Assembly (NCBI GenBank): GCA_964427535.1
Contig: CAYRVF010000076.1
Coordinates: 1 to 27,258, forward strand
From: CAYRVF01 sp964427535
GTDB lineage: Bacteria > Chloroflexota > Ktedonobacteria > Ktedonobacterales > JADMIN01
Direction: 5' to 3'
Length of the DNA stretch: 27,258 nucleotides
Below are positions 1-7,530 of the stretch, piece after piece. The stretch's first letter is position 1; every line of letters begins with the position of its first letter. The notes beneath the pieces were generated by a model, which saw only the letters and a program-made list of their open reading frames with translations, searched no databases and was not told the DNA's origin. The translations under genes were made by a program, and so were the position numbers.

Positions 1-60
1 GATGAGGATGGCAACCAGGGCCACCACGCCGAGACCGTAGACACTGCTCGCCACCGCCAT
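1..60 (-). CDS. N-terminus of a membrane protein (partial, runs off left edge)
   Basis: Only the first 20 codons are inside the window. An ATG on the minus strand at 60 is preceded by a good ribosome binding site (GGGAGGG, about 6 bases upstream), and the 20 codons are open to the edge. The peptide starts MAVASSVYGLGVVALVAILI: small and hydrophobic residues that look like a signal anchor or first membrane helix. The family cannot be told from this much. It reads away from the gene at 271, so the two have divergent starts. Confidence 0.55.
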   Translation of the reverse strand, partial: MAVASSVYGLGVVALVAILI

Positions 61-186
61 CGTGCTTCCCTCCCGACGGACACCATGACCCTGCCTGTAG
101 CTGGCTCGTGATGCAGACGACCTGCCGGTGAGTATAGCACGCGCGGGGCGCCCGTCATCCGTCCGCGCACCTCTTAACGCGCAGAG

Positions 187-215
187 TTGACAAGACTAGC
201 TTTCAGATATAGCAT
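187..215 (+). promoter_or_regulatory. Promoter of the HEPN-like gene
   Basis: A perfect -35 TTGACA (187-192) is followed after 17 bases by TAGCAT (210-215), a 4 of 6 match to the -10 consensus. It sits 55 bases before the ATG at 271. This argues against a TTG start at 187, because that TTG is the first triplet of the -35 box. Confidence 0.45.
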
Positions 216-270
216 GCGAGCAACTTTAGCAGGATCACGACTGAACTCGCGAATTAGGACCTGCTCCCAC

Positions 271-1401
271 ATGGCAGTGTTTGACTTTGTGAGCGGTGAA
301 GACTTCCGCAACTCGCTGGAAAGCGACTATCGCGAGCTAACCACGTCAATCAATAATGGCGCGTGGAAAGCTGCGCAGGTACTGGCAGGAAGCATTATTG
401 AGGCGATCTTGGCAGATTATCTCGTCGCTACGGAGTACAGCAAAAAGAAGCACAAAGATCCGCTAAAGATGGACCTCAGCGAGCTAATAGTTGCGTGCCG
501 CGAAGAAGGGATTCTTACTCAGAGGTCAGCCGATCTGTCTACCGTCGTTCGAGAGTACAGAAACCTCATTCACCCTGGCAGGATTGTGAGGCTTCAGGAG
601 ACAGTGGATGAGAATGCGGCAACAGTGGCTCGTTCCTTGGTGGAAATGATTGTTGCGGAAGTAGCCAAACAGAGGCAGCAGAAGTTTGGACTTACTGCCG
701 AGCAATTGCTGAAGAAGATATCGCAGGACTCGTCTGCCGTCGCGATATTTGGACATCTGCTCGCCGACATGCAAGCATCTGAGTTAGAGCTTTTGCTGTT
801 CACGATTCCGCAACGCTATATTGCGTGGCTGAACGATGATAGCGCTACGTTTAGTCGCGGGCTATCAGTTTTGCCTCAATACTTCCGTTTGGCCTTCGAC
901 CATGCATCTACAGAACTGAAGACAAAGGTTGCAAAGCACTTTGTGACGATTCTTAAAGAAGAGAGCGAGATGTTCATAAACCACTACGAACAGGAGTTCT
1001 TCAGAAATGACGATATCTCGCTGCTATCCCCGAATGATGCCGCTCTAGTAGTGGAGCATCGGGTCTTGCCAATGGAGTCCAGGAACGACATGGGGGTGGA
1101 TGACTATCTCAAGGAAGTCAAAGGAATAGGACCGTATCTTACAGAAAAGACCGTGAATACCTTCGTGGATGAAGGCGTGCGCACATTAGTTCGAGAATTC
1201 AAGGATTCCGGTAATTCCCAGTCGGCGTGCTGGACCTTGAGCGCTGAGTATGACGTGGCCAAGCCGGAAATAAGAAAAGCCATTCGAGAGAGGGTCGATG
1301 AATGGATTAAGCTATACCAATCGAAGAATGCGACGGATGCAGGCCGCATTGCTCAAGAATTGCGAGACATGTGTGAACTTCACGACGACGTGCCGTTCTA
1401 A
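271..1401 (+). CDS. Unrecognised protein with a HEPN-like N-terminal motif
   Basis: This 376-residue protein is not one I can name. The ATG at 271 is chosen because AGGA lies upstream, the promoter lies between 187 and 215, and an upstream extension would run through that promoter. Residues 20-110 are helical and read like a HEPN or DUF4145-type domain: a segment AWKAAQVLAGSIIEAILADY followed by REYRNLIHPGR, which contains R94-x6-H101, the R(x4-6)H pattern of HEPN ribonucleases. The rest (110-376) is mostly charged helix with no motif I recognise. No signal peptide or membrane segment is visible. Codon use is markedly more AT-rich than that of nrdR or ileS next door, which suggests recent acquisition. 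HEPN proteins are common in toxin and defence loci, but no antitoxin or defence partner is evident, so function is open. Confidence 0.75.
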   Translation: MAVFDFVSGEDFRNSLESDYRELTTSINNGAWKAAQVLAGSIIEAILADYLVATEYSKKKHKDPLKMDLSELIVACREEGILTQRSADLSTVVREYRNLIHPGRIVRLQETVDENAATVARSLVEMIVAEVAKQRQQKFGLTAEQLLKKISQDSSAVAIFGHLLADMQASELELLLFTIPQRYIAWLNDDSATFSRGLSVLPQYFRLAFDHASTELKTKVAKHFVTILKEESEMFINHYEQEFFRNDDISLLSPNDAALVVEHRVLPMESRNDMGVDDYLKEVKGIGPYLTEKTVNTFVDEGVRTLVREFKDSGNSQSACWTLSAEYDVAKPEIRKAIRERVDEWIKLYQSKNATDAGRIAQELRDMCELHDDVPF

Positions 1402-1857
1402 ATAACGCGAACTCAAACGCATAATGCCCAGTAGGTATTAATCCGACGTTACGCGAGCCACGCGCAAAATGACATGCCCTACAATGCCCCTACCCTCTGC
1501 GGTGGGCGCTTTTCTGTTTGCACCAATGGGGGAGACGGTCAAACCGTCGCTATCCCGCGTGCATATCGCGGCTCTCGCTTCTGGAATTCCGGGGTGAAGG
1601 GCATTTAGCACGCGCAAACGCGTGCGCACACGATTCGAGCTGGCCCAACTGCCCGCAAATTGAGCGAGCGAGAGTTTTTAGAGCCTCCCGCGAGGATGCT
1701 ATGGAGGCGCGACGGACCCAACATTTTACGAATCTTTTGAAATCCGGCATTTTGTCGTATGTATCTTAGTCCTATACGTTTGCTTAATAGACGTTAATGC
1801 AAAATACTTGCTCACATGTTAGTTGTCTCATCGTTTAGGCATGGGAGGCGCGAGCGA
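1402..1857. other. Intergenic stretch with two hairpins, no gene supported
   Basis: No convincing gene is seen; the open frames here lack ribosome binding sites and recognisable content. At 1486-1507 a GCCC/GGGC plus ACC/GGT stem with a two-base bulge is followed by TTTT at 1510-1513 and may be a weak terminator for the upstream gene. At 1608-1625 there is a 7-bp hairpin (GCACGCG, loop CAAA, CGCGTGC). Confidence 0.4.
1780..1808 (+). promoter_or_regulatory. Possible promoter of the 142-residue gene
   Basis: TTGCTT (1780-1785), a 17-base spacer and AATACT (1803-1808) lie 50 bases before the preferred ATG at 1858. The region around it is AT-rich. Confidence 0.35.
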
Positions 1858-2286
1858 ATGTACAACGAGGGAAGTATCGCGAATCAAATCTACCTTGAGC
1901 ACAGGGAAGAACGTAGGGAGCGTGAGGCTCGTGTAGAGGAATTCGCGCATCTGCTACGGCACGAGATATTGTCTGTTGAAACGGTAGATGCACTCGGTCT
2001 TGAGTACGTATGGAGCGATGAAGTAGCGCAACCTATCGGCCATTTCATCGGCAAAATTGCGGCTCGTGAGAACTGGATAATTTATCCCATTGTGGCGGAG
2101 CCGGTGCACCTTGTGGGCACATCTGAAGACGGGAAGAAAATCATCCTTCGCGTAGACACGCAAAACCCAGAGCAGAAGCGGTTTGCATTTCGATACACAG
2201 ATAAGTCTGGCGAGCGACATATCCGCCAATTCACGACAAGACGCGAGTTTCTGTATGCACTCGACGACGCTCTAAAGCAGTGGTAG
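1858..2286 (+). CDS. Unrecognised small protein
   Basis: This 142-residue protein is not one I recognise. The ATG at 1858 is chosen because GGGAGG ends 9 bases upstream; an ATG at 1816 in the same frame has no such site. The N-terminal third is a highly charged helix (EHREERREREARVEEF), and the rest looks like a compact alpha/beta domain with no obvious catalytic motif. There is no signal peptide or membrane helix. Base composition is AT-richer than the surrounding core genes, like the gene at 271, and both sit on the 3' side of tRNA-Arg, so they probably belong to the same acquired patch. No terminator is seen directly after it. Confidence 0.65.
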   Translation: MYNEGSIANQIYLEHREERREREARVEEFAHLLRHEILSVETVDALGLEYVWSDEVAQPIGHFIGKIAARENWIIYPIVAEPVHLVGTSEDGKKIILRVDTQNPEQKRFAFRYTDKSGERHIRQFTTRREFLYALDDALKQW

Positions 2287-2406
2287 GCAACCGAGCGATC
2301 AGGGCACGTGGCACGGTGTGCACCGCAAGCGCATAGCAGCGACACTGGAAGCCGCATTGTTTGGCTGATTTTGACCAAATTGGTGTCAAATGCCCATTCA
2401 ACGCGC

Positions 2407-2440
2407 AAAAAGCGGCGTCAGATAGTGCACTGACGCCGCT
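2407..2440 (-). terminator. Rho-independent terminator of tRNA-Arg
   Basis: A perfect 10-bp stem (AGCGGCGTCA and its complement) with a 10-base loop is followed on the minus strand by a run of five U. It starts 13 bases past the 3' end of tRNA-Arg, which reads in this direction. Confidence 0.85.
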
Positions 2441-2452
2441 TCAATTCTTGGG

Positions 2453-2525
2453 TGGGCCCGAGAGGACTCGAACCTCCGACGCACGGTTTAGGAAACCGAC
2501 GCTCTATCCACTGAGCTACGGGCCC
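2453..2525 (-). tRNA. tRNA-Arg (anticodon CCT)
   Basis: The minus strand folds as a full cloverleaf: acceptor GGGCCCG/CGGGCCC, a D arm with AGCTCAGTGGATAGAGC, an anticodon loop TTCCTAA giving CCT (reads AGG), and a T arm containing GGTTCGAGTCC. The discriminator base is A and CCA is not encoded. It has its own promoter (2544-2573) and terminator (2407-2440). tRNA 3' ends are common integration sites, and the AT-richer patch lies on that side. Confidence 0.95.
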
Positions 2526-2543
2526 GTAGTTCACAGCACCTAC

Positions 2544-2573
2544 ACTATACCCGACAGGTCGCCGTGCTCGCAA
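2544..2573 (-). promoter_or_regulatory. Promoter of tRNA-Arg
   Basis: On the minus strand TTGCGA (-35) is followed after 18 bases by TATAGT (-10), ending 18 bases before the first tRNA base. Confidence 0.6.
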
Positions 2574-2626
2574 CGTCGGGTACGGCGGCTGAACACTCAG
2601 CCGTGCTCAACTGTCGATGCCACCTG

Positions 2627-2645
2627 TGGTATACTAGCTCTAGTA
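2627..2645 (+). promoter_or_regulatory. Extended -10 promoter of nrdR with overlapping palindrome
   Basis: TGGTATACT is an extended -10 element (TGn plus TATACT at 2630-2635) without a clear -35. It overlaps a perfect inverted repeat, TACTAG-CT-CTAGTA (2632-2645), which covers the -10 and the expected start site at about 2641. The palindrome could be an operator. It does not match the NrdR-box pattern I know. Confidence 0.5.
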
Positions 2646-2711
2646 GTTTGGAACCTCTCTTCATCAATATATATGCTGCTTGTGCTGTCGCAGCAGAAAC
2701 CGAGCACGTCC

Positions 2712-3248
2712 GTGAAGTGTCCTTACTGTGGTTATATCGAGTCCCGCGTCACCGATTCGCGCGATCAGGGCGGAACGGTGCATCGCCGCCGCCGGTGCGA
2801 GCACTGCCACCAGCGCTTCAGCACGGTGGAGCATGTCGTGCTGCCCGAGCTGATGGTCGTCAAGCGCGACGGGCGGCGTGAGTCGTTCAAGCGCGAGAAG
2901 CTTGAGGTCGGTCTGCGCCGCGCCGCGCAGAAGCGGCCCATCCCCGTTGGCGAGCTGGAAACGATCGTCGAGGATATCGAAAACGAGCTGTACAAGCTCG
3001 GGCGCGCGGAAATCGAGAGTCGCATCATCGGCGAGATGGTGATGGCCCGGCTGCGCAAACTCGACGACATCGCCTACATCCGCTTCGCCAGCGTCTATCG
3101 CTCCTACCCCGACATCGAGGCGATGCGCCAGGAGCTCGACAGCCTCCTCGCGAACGACGCCGATGCTGTCCCGGATGAAGATGGCAAACAGGCGTCCTCC
3201 CCCAGCGGCAGTGGCTCGCGTCGCGCCCTCAGCAGAACACGAGAGTAG
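2712..3248 (+). CDS. nrdR: Transcriptional repressor NrdR
   Basis: NrdR represses ribonucleotide reductase genes in response to ATP/dATP. The 178-residue protein has the expected order: a zinc ribbon with C3, C6, C29 and C32 (CPYC and CEHC), then an ATP-cone at about 47-137 with VVKRDGRRESF and the closing YIRFASVYRSY. The GTG at 2712 is chosen because it puts the zinc ribbon at the very N-terminus, as in the family. An ATG at 2673 would add 13 residues; neither start has a strong ribosome binding site. The tail after 140 is acidic then Ser/Arg-rich and looks disordered. The gene stands alone here, with its own promoter just upstream, and converges on ileS. No ribonucleotide reductase gene is in view. 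Confidence 0.93.
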   Translation: MKCPYCGYIESRVTDSRDQGGTVHRRRRCEHCHQRFSTVEHVVLPELMVVKRDGRRESFKREKLEVGLRRAAQKRPIPVGELETIVEDIENELYKLGRAEIESRIIGEMVMARLRKLDDIAYIRFASVYRSYPDIEAMRQELDSLLANDADAVPDEDGKQASSPSGSGSRRALSRTRE

Positions 3249-3295
3249 CGACCGCTGCCTGTTTCCTTGCTGCGGGTACACCTGCCCAAACACAG

Positions 3296-3355
3296 ATTCC
3301 CCCTCGACCCAGACACGCACCGCCTGAGAGCGGCACATGCCGGGCGAGGGGGAAT
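3296..3355. terminator. Inverted repeat between convergent nrdR and ileS
   Basis: An 11-bp perfect inverted repeat (arm TTCCCCCTCG plus one more pair) encloses about 38 bases that also contain CGGCA/TGCCG. It lies between two converging genes and could end transcription in both directions, but there is no U-run, so factor-independent termination is uncertain. Confidence 0.4.
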
Positions 3356-3372
3356 ATGTATTCGTGAACTCC

Positions 3373-6300
3373 CTATCGCTTACGCAGCGCGATGATCGCG
3401 CCGTGCCCGCCGAACTTCGCCGGAGCGACCTCCTCGCGGTAGACGTCGCCTCCGCCGAGACGCGCATCCGCGTCCGGACCGACCTCCAGCCGGTCGGCGA
3501 GCGTTTCGTTGCGGATGTAGTCGCGGAACTGCTCGACGACCGCTGACAGCTCGTCGTCCGTGGCGATGGCGAGGTCGATGGTGTCCTCGATGGCAAGGCC
3601 GGCGTGCTTGCGCGCCTCCTGCACCAGATGGGTCAGGTCGCGCACCAGCCCCTCGGCGAGCAGATCGGGCGTGAGCGTCGTTTCGAGCACCGCCACGTAC
3701 CCCCGGTCTTCCGCCGCGACGAAGCCCTCGCGGGCGCTCGCCTCGACATCCACCTCGTCGGCGCCGACTGTCACGGTCTGGCCGTCAACGTTCAGCGTGA
3801 GGTGGCCCACGGTCCGCAGTTGCTCCACCGCTTCCTGCGGATCGAGCGCCCGCAGAGCCGCCAGCACCTTCGGCGCGAGCTTGCCGAGGCGCGGGCCGAG
3901 CGCCGCCATCTTCGGCTTGAGCGTGAAGACCAGCATGTCGCTGTGCGGCGGCAACACCTCCAGGTGCTTCACGTTCAGCTCTTCGAGCACCTGATCGGCC
4001 AGGCGCGTCACCGCGTCGCGCTCGGCGTCGGTCGGCACGCTCACTAGCAGGCGGCTGACCGGCTGGCGCACGCGAATCTGCGCCTTCTCGCGGGCGGCGC
4101 GTCCCAGGCTGACCAGCCGCACCACCAGCGCCGTCTCATCGCGCAGCGTCGGCGAGATGAGCGCGGCATCCGCGACGGGCCAGTCGGTGAGATGCACGCT
4201 CTCGACCGCGGTCGGATCGACGGAGCGCACCAGATTCTGGTAGAGCGACTCCGCGACGAACGGCGTGAACGGCGCGAGCAGCTTCGTCGCCGTCACCAGG
4301 CACTCATAGAGCGTCAGGTACGCGGCGACCTTATCCGCGTCCTCCTCCGACTTCCAGAAGCGCCTCCGGCTCCGCCGCACATACCAGTTCGACAGTTCAT
4401 CCAGGAAGCCCGCCAGCGCCTGAGACGCGTGCTCGGCGTCGTAGTCCGCGAGCTTCGCCGTGACCTGAGCAACGGTCTCCTGCAGCTCCGAGAGCGCCCA
4501 GCGGTCGAGGTCGCTGCGCTCGCTCGCGGGCAGCTCGCGCGTCACCGGGTTGAAGCCGTCGATGTTCGCGTACGTGACGAAGAACGAGTAGACGTTCCAT
4601 AGCTTATCCAGCGGCTCGCGCACCTGCATCCAGTGCTGCGAGAGACGCGGAGGCTGGCCCGCCGCGCGCAGCTCCTCCACCTCACCCTCGCTGGGGATGC
4701 TGTAGAAGCGCAGGTTCTGCTCAGGTGCGTGCGTCACGTAGAGCCAGCGCATCGTATCCGCTCCGACGATACCGGCGGCCTCGTCGAAGGGGATACTGTT
4801 GCCTTTGCTCTTGTGCATGTCCTCGCCATGCTCGTCTTTGAGCGTCGCGAAGCCGAGCACCGTCTGATACGGCGGCTCGTTGACGAGGCCCGCCGCCATC
4901 ACCAGCATCGAGAAGAACCAGTTGCGGAACTGCCCAGGGAAGCTCTCGGTGATGAAGTCCGCCGGATACCACTCCCGCCAGTACTCCGGGTTGGTACGAT
5001 AGTGCAGCGTCGAGAACGGCACGATGCCCGCGTCCAGCCACGGATTGCCGACGTCCGGGATGCGGCTCGCCAACCCGCCACACTGTGAGCAGCGGATCTT
5101 CACGGCATCGACCCACGGCCGGTGCGGCGTGTGCCCCGCGAACTTGTCCCAGCCCTCGATAGCGCGCTCGAACAACTCCTCCTTGCCGCCGATGACCTCG
5201 AAATGGTCGCACTCGGAGCAGACGAAGATCGGCAGCGCGAGACCCCAGTAGCGCTTCTTGGAGATCATCCAGTCTTCCATGTTGCGCAGCCAATCGAGCT
5301 CGCGGTCCAGGCCGAAGCTGGGGATCCAGCGGATCTTCTGCACCATCTCGATCATGCGCGGGCGCAGCTCGGCCATCGAGATGAACCACTCATTCACCAG
5401 GCGAAAGATCAGCTCGGTGCCGCAGCGCCAGCAGTGCGGATACACGTGCTCGATGGACTCCGTCTGGTAGAAGTACCCCTTGCCCCGCAAATCCTCGAAG
5501 ATCGGCCGCGCGACCTCGCTGACCTTCATGCCAGTCAGCCAGTCGTAGCCGTCGACGTAGACGCCGAACTCGTCGACCGGGGCGAGCGCGGGCAAGCCGT
5601 TCTCTTTGCCCAGACCGAAGTCCTCACGGCCAGCGCCCGGCGCGATGTGGACGATGCCAGTGCCCTCTTCGGACGTCACGTCGTTCCACGCGATCACGCG
5701 ATGCAGGTTGCGCGTCTCTTCCTGGGCAGGCAGCTCGTCGAATGGGCCGGTGTAGCGCCAGCCGAGCAGCTCGTTCCCCTTGAGCGTGCCGGTCACTTTC
5801 GCGGCTCCGTGCTCGTGGCCCTGCAGCTTCTTGAGCTTCGGCACCACATCGTTCGAGAGGTAGTAGACGTCGCCGTCCTGCTCGACGCGGGCATACGTCA
5901 ACTCGGGATTCACCGCTGCCGCCACGTTCGCAGGCAGCGTCCACGGCGTCGTCGTCCAGACGAGCAGGTACTCGCGCGGACGATCGACCAGCGGCAGACG
6001 CACGTAGACGCTGGTGTGCTGCACCTTGCGGCGGCCTTCGTTGATCTCCATGTCGGAGATGCCCGTCGCGCAGCGCGGACACCACGGCATCACGTCGCGG
6101 CCGCGATAGACCCAGCCCTCTTCCCAGCACTTCTTGAGGAAACCCCAGATGGTGTAGTTGTTCTCGTCCGACATCGTGTAGTACGAATCGGCCCAGTCCA
6201 TCCACTCGCCGAGCCGGATCGACTGCTCGGTCTGCACGGCGGAGTAGCGGTAGACGCGCTCCTTGCACTTTTCGACGAAGTTCGCCACACCGTACTTCTC

Positions 6301-6711
6301 GATGTCGCGCTTGGACTTGAAGCCAAGCTCTTTCTCCACCTCGACCTCGACCCACAGCCCCTGACAGTCGAAGCCATTCTGGTAGCGCTCTTTGTAGCCG
6401 CGCATGGTATTGAAACGCTGCCACAGATCCTTATAGGTGCGCCCCCAGGCGTGATGGACGCCCATGGGGTTGTTCGCGGTGATAGGCCCGTCAATGAACG
6501 ACCACGTGCGCGGCGAGTCGTCGTTCTTATGCAGATACTTGCGGAGGATGTCGTGCTCGTTCCACCACTGCTGCACGCTATCTTCCAGGCGCGGATAATC
6601 GACGCGGGTCGGGTTGGGCACCGGCGCGAAGAGCTGCTGCTGTCTGCCGTTCAGCTCGCCGCTCTCGCGCTTGGCCTCGGGCGTCCGCGATGTCTTACTC
6701 GTATTTGCCAT
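3373..6711 (-). CDS. ileS: Isoleucyl-tRNA synthetase, IleRS2-like with altered HIGH motif
   Basis: This 1112-residue class I synthetase attaches isoleucine to tRNA-Ile in the cytoplasm. The ATG at 6711 has GGAG nine bases upstream and lies one base after the upstream gene's stop; the open frame beyond it is the shadow of alaX. Domains in order: Rossmann catalytic core with GVHH at 84-87 in place of HIGH (the following TYKD aligns with the usual TIKD); CP1 editing domain with TTTPWTLPAN and GTGIVHIAPGAG; the KMSKS loop as DMHKS at 631-635 followed by KGN; anticodon-binding domain with YVRRSRRRFW; and a long C-terminal part. CPRC and CWRC pairs suggest zinc sites. The overall length and C-terminus fit the eukaryote-like IleRS2 group, which is intrinsically mupirocin-resistant. 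It is the second gene of a T-box-controlled operon. Confidence 0.96.
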   Translation of the reverse strand: MANTSKTSRTPEAKRESGELNGRQQQLFAPVPNPTRVDYPRLEDSVQQWWNEHDILRKYLHKNDDSPRTWSFIDGPITANNPMGVHHAWGRTYKDLWQRFNTMRGYKERYQNGFDCQGLWVEVEVEKELGFKSKRDIEKYGVANFVEKCKERVYRYSAVQTEQSIRLGEWMDWADSYYTMSDENNYTIWGFLKKCWEEGWVYRGRDVMPWCPRCATGISDMEINEGRRKVQHTSVYVRLPLVDRPREYLLVWTTTPWTLPANVAAAVNPELTYARVEQDGDVYYLSNDVVPKLKKLQGHEHGAAKVTGTLKGNELLGWRYTGPFDELPAQEETRNLHRVIAWNDVTSEEGTGIVHIAPGAGREDFGLGKENGLPALAPVDEFGVYVDGYDWLTGMKVSEVARPIFEDLRGKGYFYQTESIEHVYPHCWRCGTELIFRLVNEWFISMAELRPRMIEMVQKIRWIPSFGLDRELDWLRNMEDWMISKKRYWGLALPIFVCSECDHFEVIGGKEELFERAIEGWDKFAGHTPHRPWVDAVKIRCSQCGGLASRIPDVGNPWLDAGIVPFSTLHYRTNPEYWREWYPADFITESFPGQFRNWFFSMLVMAAGLVNEPPYQTVLGFATLKDEHGEDMHKSKGNSIPFDEAAGIVGADTMRWLYVTHAPEQNLRFYSIPSEGEVEELRAAGQPPRLSQHWMQVREPLDKLWNVYSFFVTYANIDGFNPVTRELPASERSDLDRWALSELQETVAQVTAKLADYDAEHASQALAGFLDELSNWYVRRSRRRFWKSEEDADKVAAYLTLYECLVTATKLLAPFTPFVAESLYQNLVRSVDPTAVESVHLTDWPVADAALISPTLRDETALVVRLVSLGRAAREKAQIRVRQPVSRLLVSVPTDAERDAVTRLADQVLEELNVKHLEVLPPHSDMLVFTLKPKMAALGPRLGKLAPKVLAALRALDPQEAVEQLRTVGHLTLNVDGQTVTVGADEVDVEASAREGFVAAEDRGYVAVLETTLTPDLLAEGLVRDLTHLVQEARKHAGLAIEDTIDLAIATDDELSAVVEQFRDYIRNETLADRLEVGPDADARLGGGDVYREEVAPAKFGGHGAIIALRKR

Positions 6712-6712
6712 G

Positions 6713-7456
6713 CTAGTTGTCTCCATCCACCAGTGCGATCTCCATGCGTTTATTCTGCTTGCCCTTATTCTCGGTCTTGAGCACCGCGATGCCGCCGACT
6801 TCGCGCGTGCTATGGACGTGTGTCCCACCATCCGCCTGCAAGTCCACGCCCACAATCTCGACGATGCGAATCTCCTGAATATCAGGCGGCAGCAAATTAA
6901 TCTTGGTGCGTATGAGGTCCGGAATCTCCATCGCCTCCGCGCGCGGTACCGAATAGACCTTGATGGGGTGGTCCTCACGAATCGTCTCGTTCACGATGCG
7001 CTCGATATCACGCACGATTTCAGGACTGAACACCTGAATCGAGAAGTCCATGCGCGCCCGGTCGGGATACATCTGTCCGCCGGTCACCTGCGCGCCGAAA
7101 TCGCGAAAGATGACGCCGCAGAGCACGTGCAGCGCGGTGTGCGTGCGCATCATGCGGTAGCGAAACGCCCAGTCCAGCTCGCCGCGCACGGTGTCGCCCA
7201 CGGCTGGCAGCGCGCCCTCATCACCGGCGACCTCATGCCAGACGACGTCGCCCTCCTTACGTAGCCCGGCGAGAGCGAACATCTGCCCGTTCCAGTGGAG
7301 CGTGCCAGAGTCCGCCATCTGGCCTCCGCCACCGGGAAAGAACGCGGTCTGGTCAAGCGCGAGCGCGCGCCCATTCACTGCCTGTACGTTGGCGTCAAAT
7401 GTGCTAACGTAGCTGTCCTGGTGATAGAGCAGCCTGGTCGGCGAAAGCGTCTCCAT
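6713..7456 (-). CDS. AlaX-type trans-editing aminoacyl-tRNA hydrolase
   Basis: AlaX proteins are free-standing relatives of the AlaRS editing domain that deacylate mischarged tRNA (usually Ser-tRNA-Ala). The 247-residue length fits AlaX-M. A glycine-rich motif (FFPGGGGQMAD, 40-49) is followed by the zinc motif HTALH (106-110) and, near the C-terminus, QADGGTHVHSTREVG, in which D209 stands where many members have the zinc-binding Cys; H213 is kept. The ATG at 7456 is preferred because GGAG lies seven bases before it, whereas the ATG six bases upstream is almost on top of that site. The gene ends one base before ileS begins, and both are behind an isoleucine T-box, so its real substrate may relate to tRNA-Ile charging. 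That last point is inference. Confidence 0.88.
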   Translation of the reverse strand: METLSPTRLLYHQDSYVSTFDANVQAVNGRALALDQTAFFPGGGGQMADSGTLHWNGQMFALAGLRKEGDVVWHEVAGDEGALPAVGDTVRGELDWAFRYRMMRTHTALHVLCGVIFRDFGAQVTGGQMYPDRARMDFSIQVFSPEIVRDIERIVNETIREDHPIKVYSVPRAEAMEIPDLIRTKINLLPPDIQEIRIVEIVGVDLQADGGTHVHSTREVGGIAVLKTENKGKQNKRMEIALVDGDN

Positions 7457-7492
7457 TGCCATTCTCCTCGAGCTGAGGGGCGACGAGCGCAT

Positions 7493-7530
7493 AAAAAAAC
7501 TCCCGCCCCGCGATGCGAAGGGGCGAGAGA
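7493..7530 (-). terminator. Regulated terminator of the T-box leader
   Basis: On the minus strand a GC-rich stem (CTCTCGCCCC against GGGGCGGGAG) is followed by seven U (7493-7499). It lies directly after the T-box antiterminator sequence, as in transcription-attenuating T-boxes. Confidence 0.9.

Noticed and set aside
1..190. A copy of the tRNA-Arg 3' end as an att repeat for the left patch
   Set aside because: No match to the T-arm or acceptor sequence was found left of the patch; only an 8-base repeat remains.
187..270. Longer start (TTG at 187) for the HEPN-like gene
   Set aside because: The TTG is part of a -35 TTGACA, and the ATG at 271 has a better ribosome binding site and a domain-like beginning.
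1518..1769. 83-codon open frame in the left intergenic region
   Set aside because: It starts at a TTG without a ribosome binding site and has no sensible protein character.
2542..2549. ACACTATA as an NrdR box upstream of nrdR
   Set aside because: The sequence is the reversed -10 (TATAGT) of the tRNA-Arg promoter and has no partner half-site.
5122..6780. 552-codon open frame on the plus strand
   Set aside because: It is the antisense shadow of ileS, which has full domain and motif support; the shadow has no recognisable content and is rich in residues typical of reversed high-GC genes.
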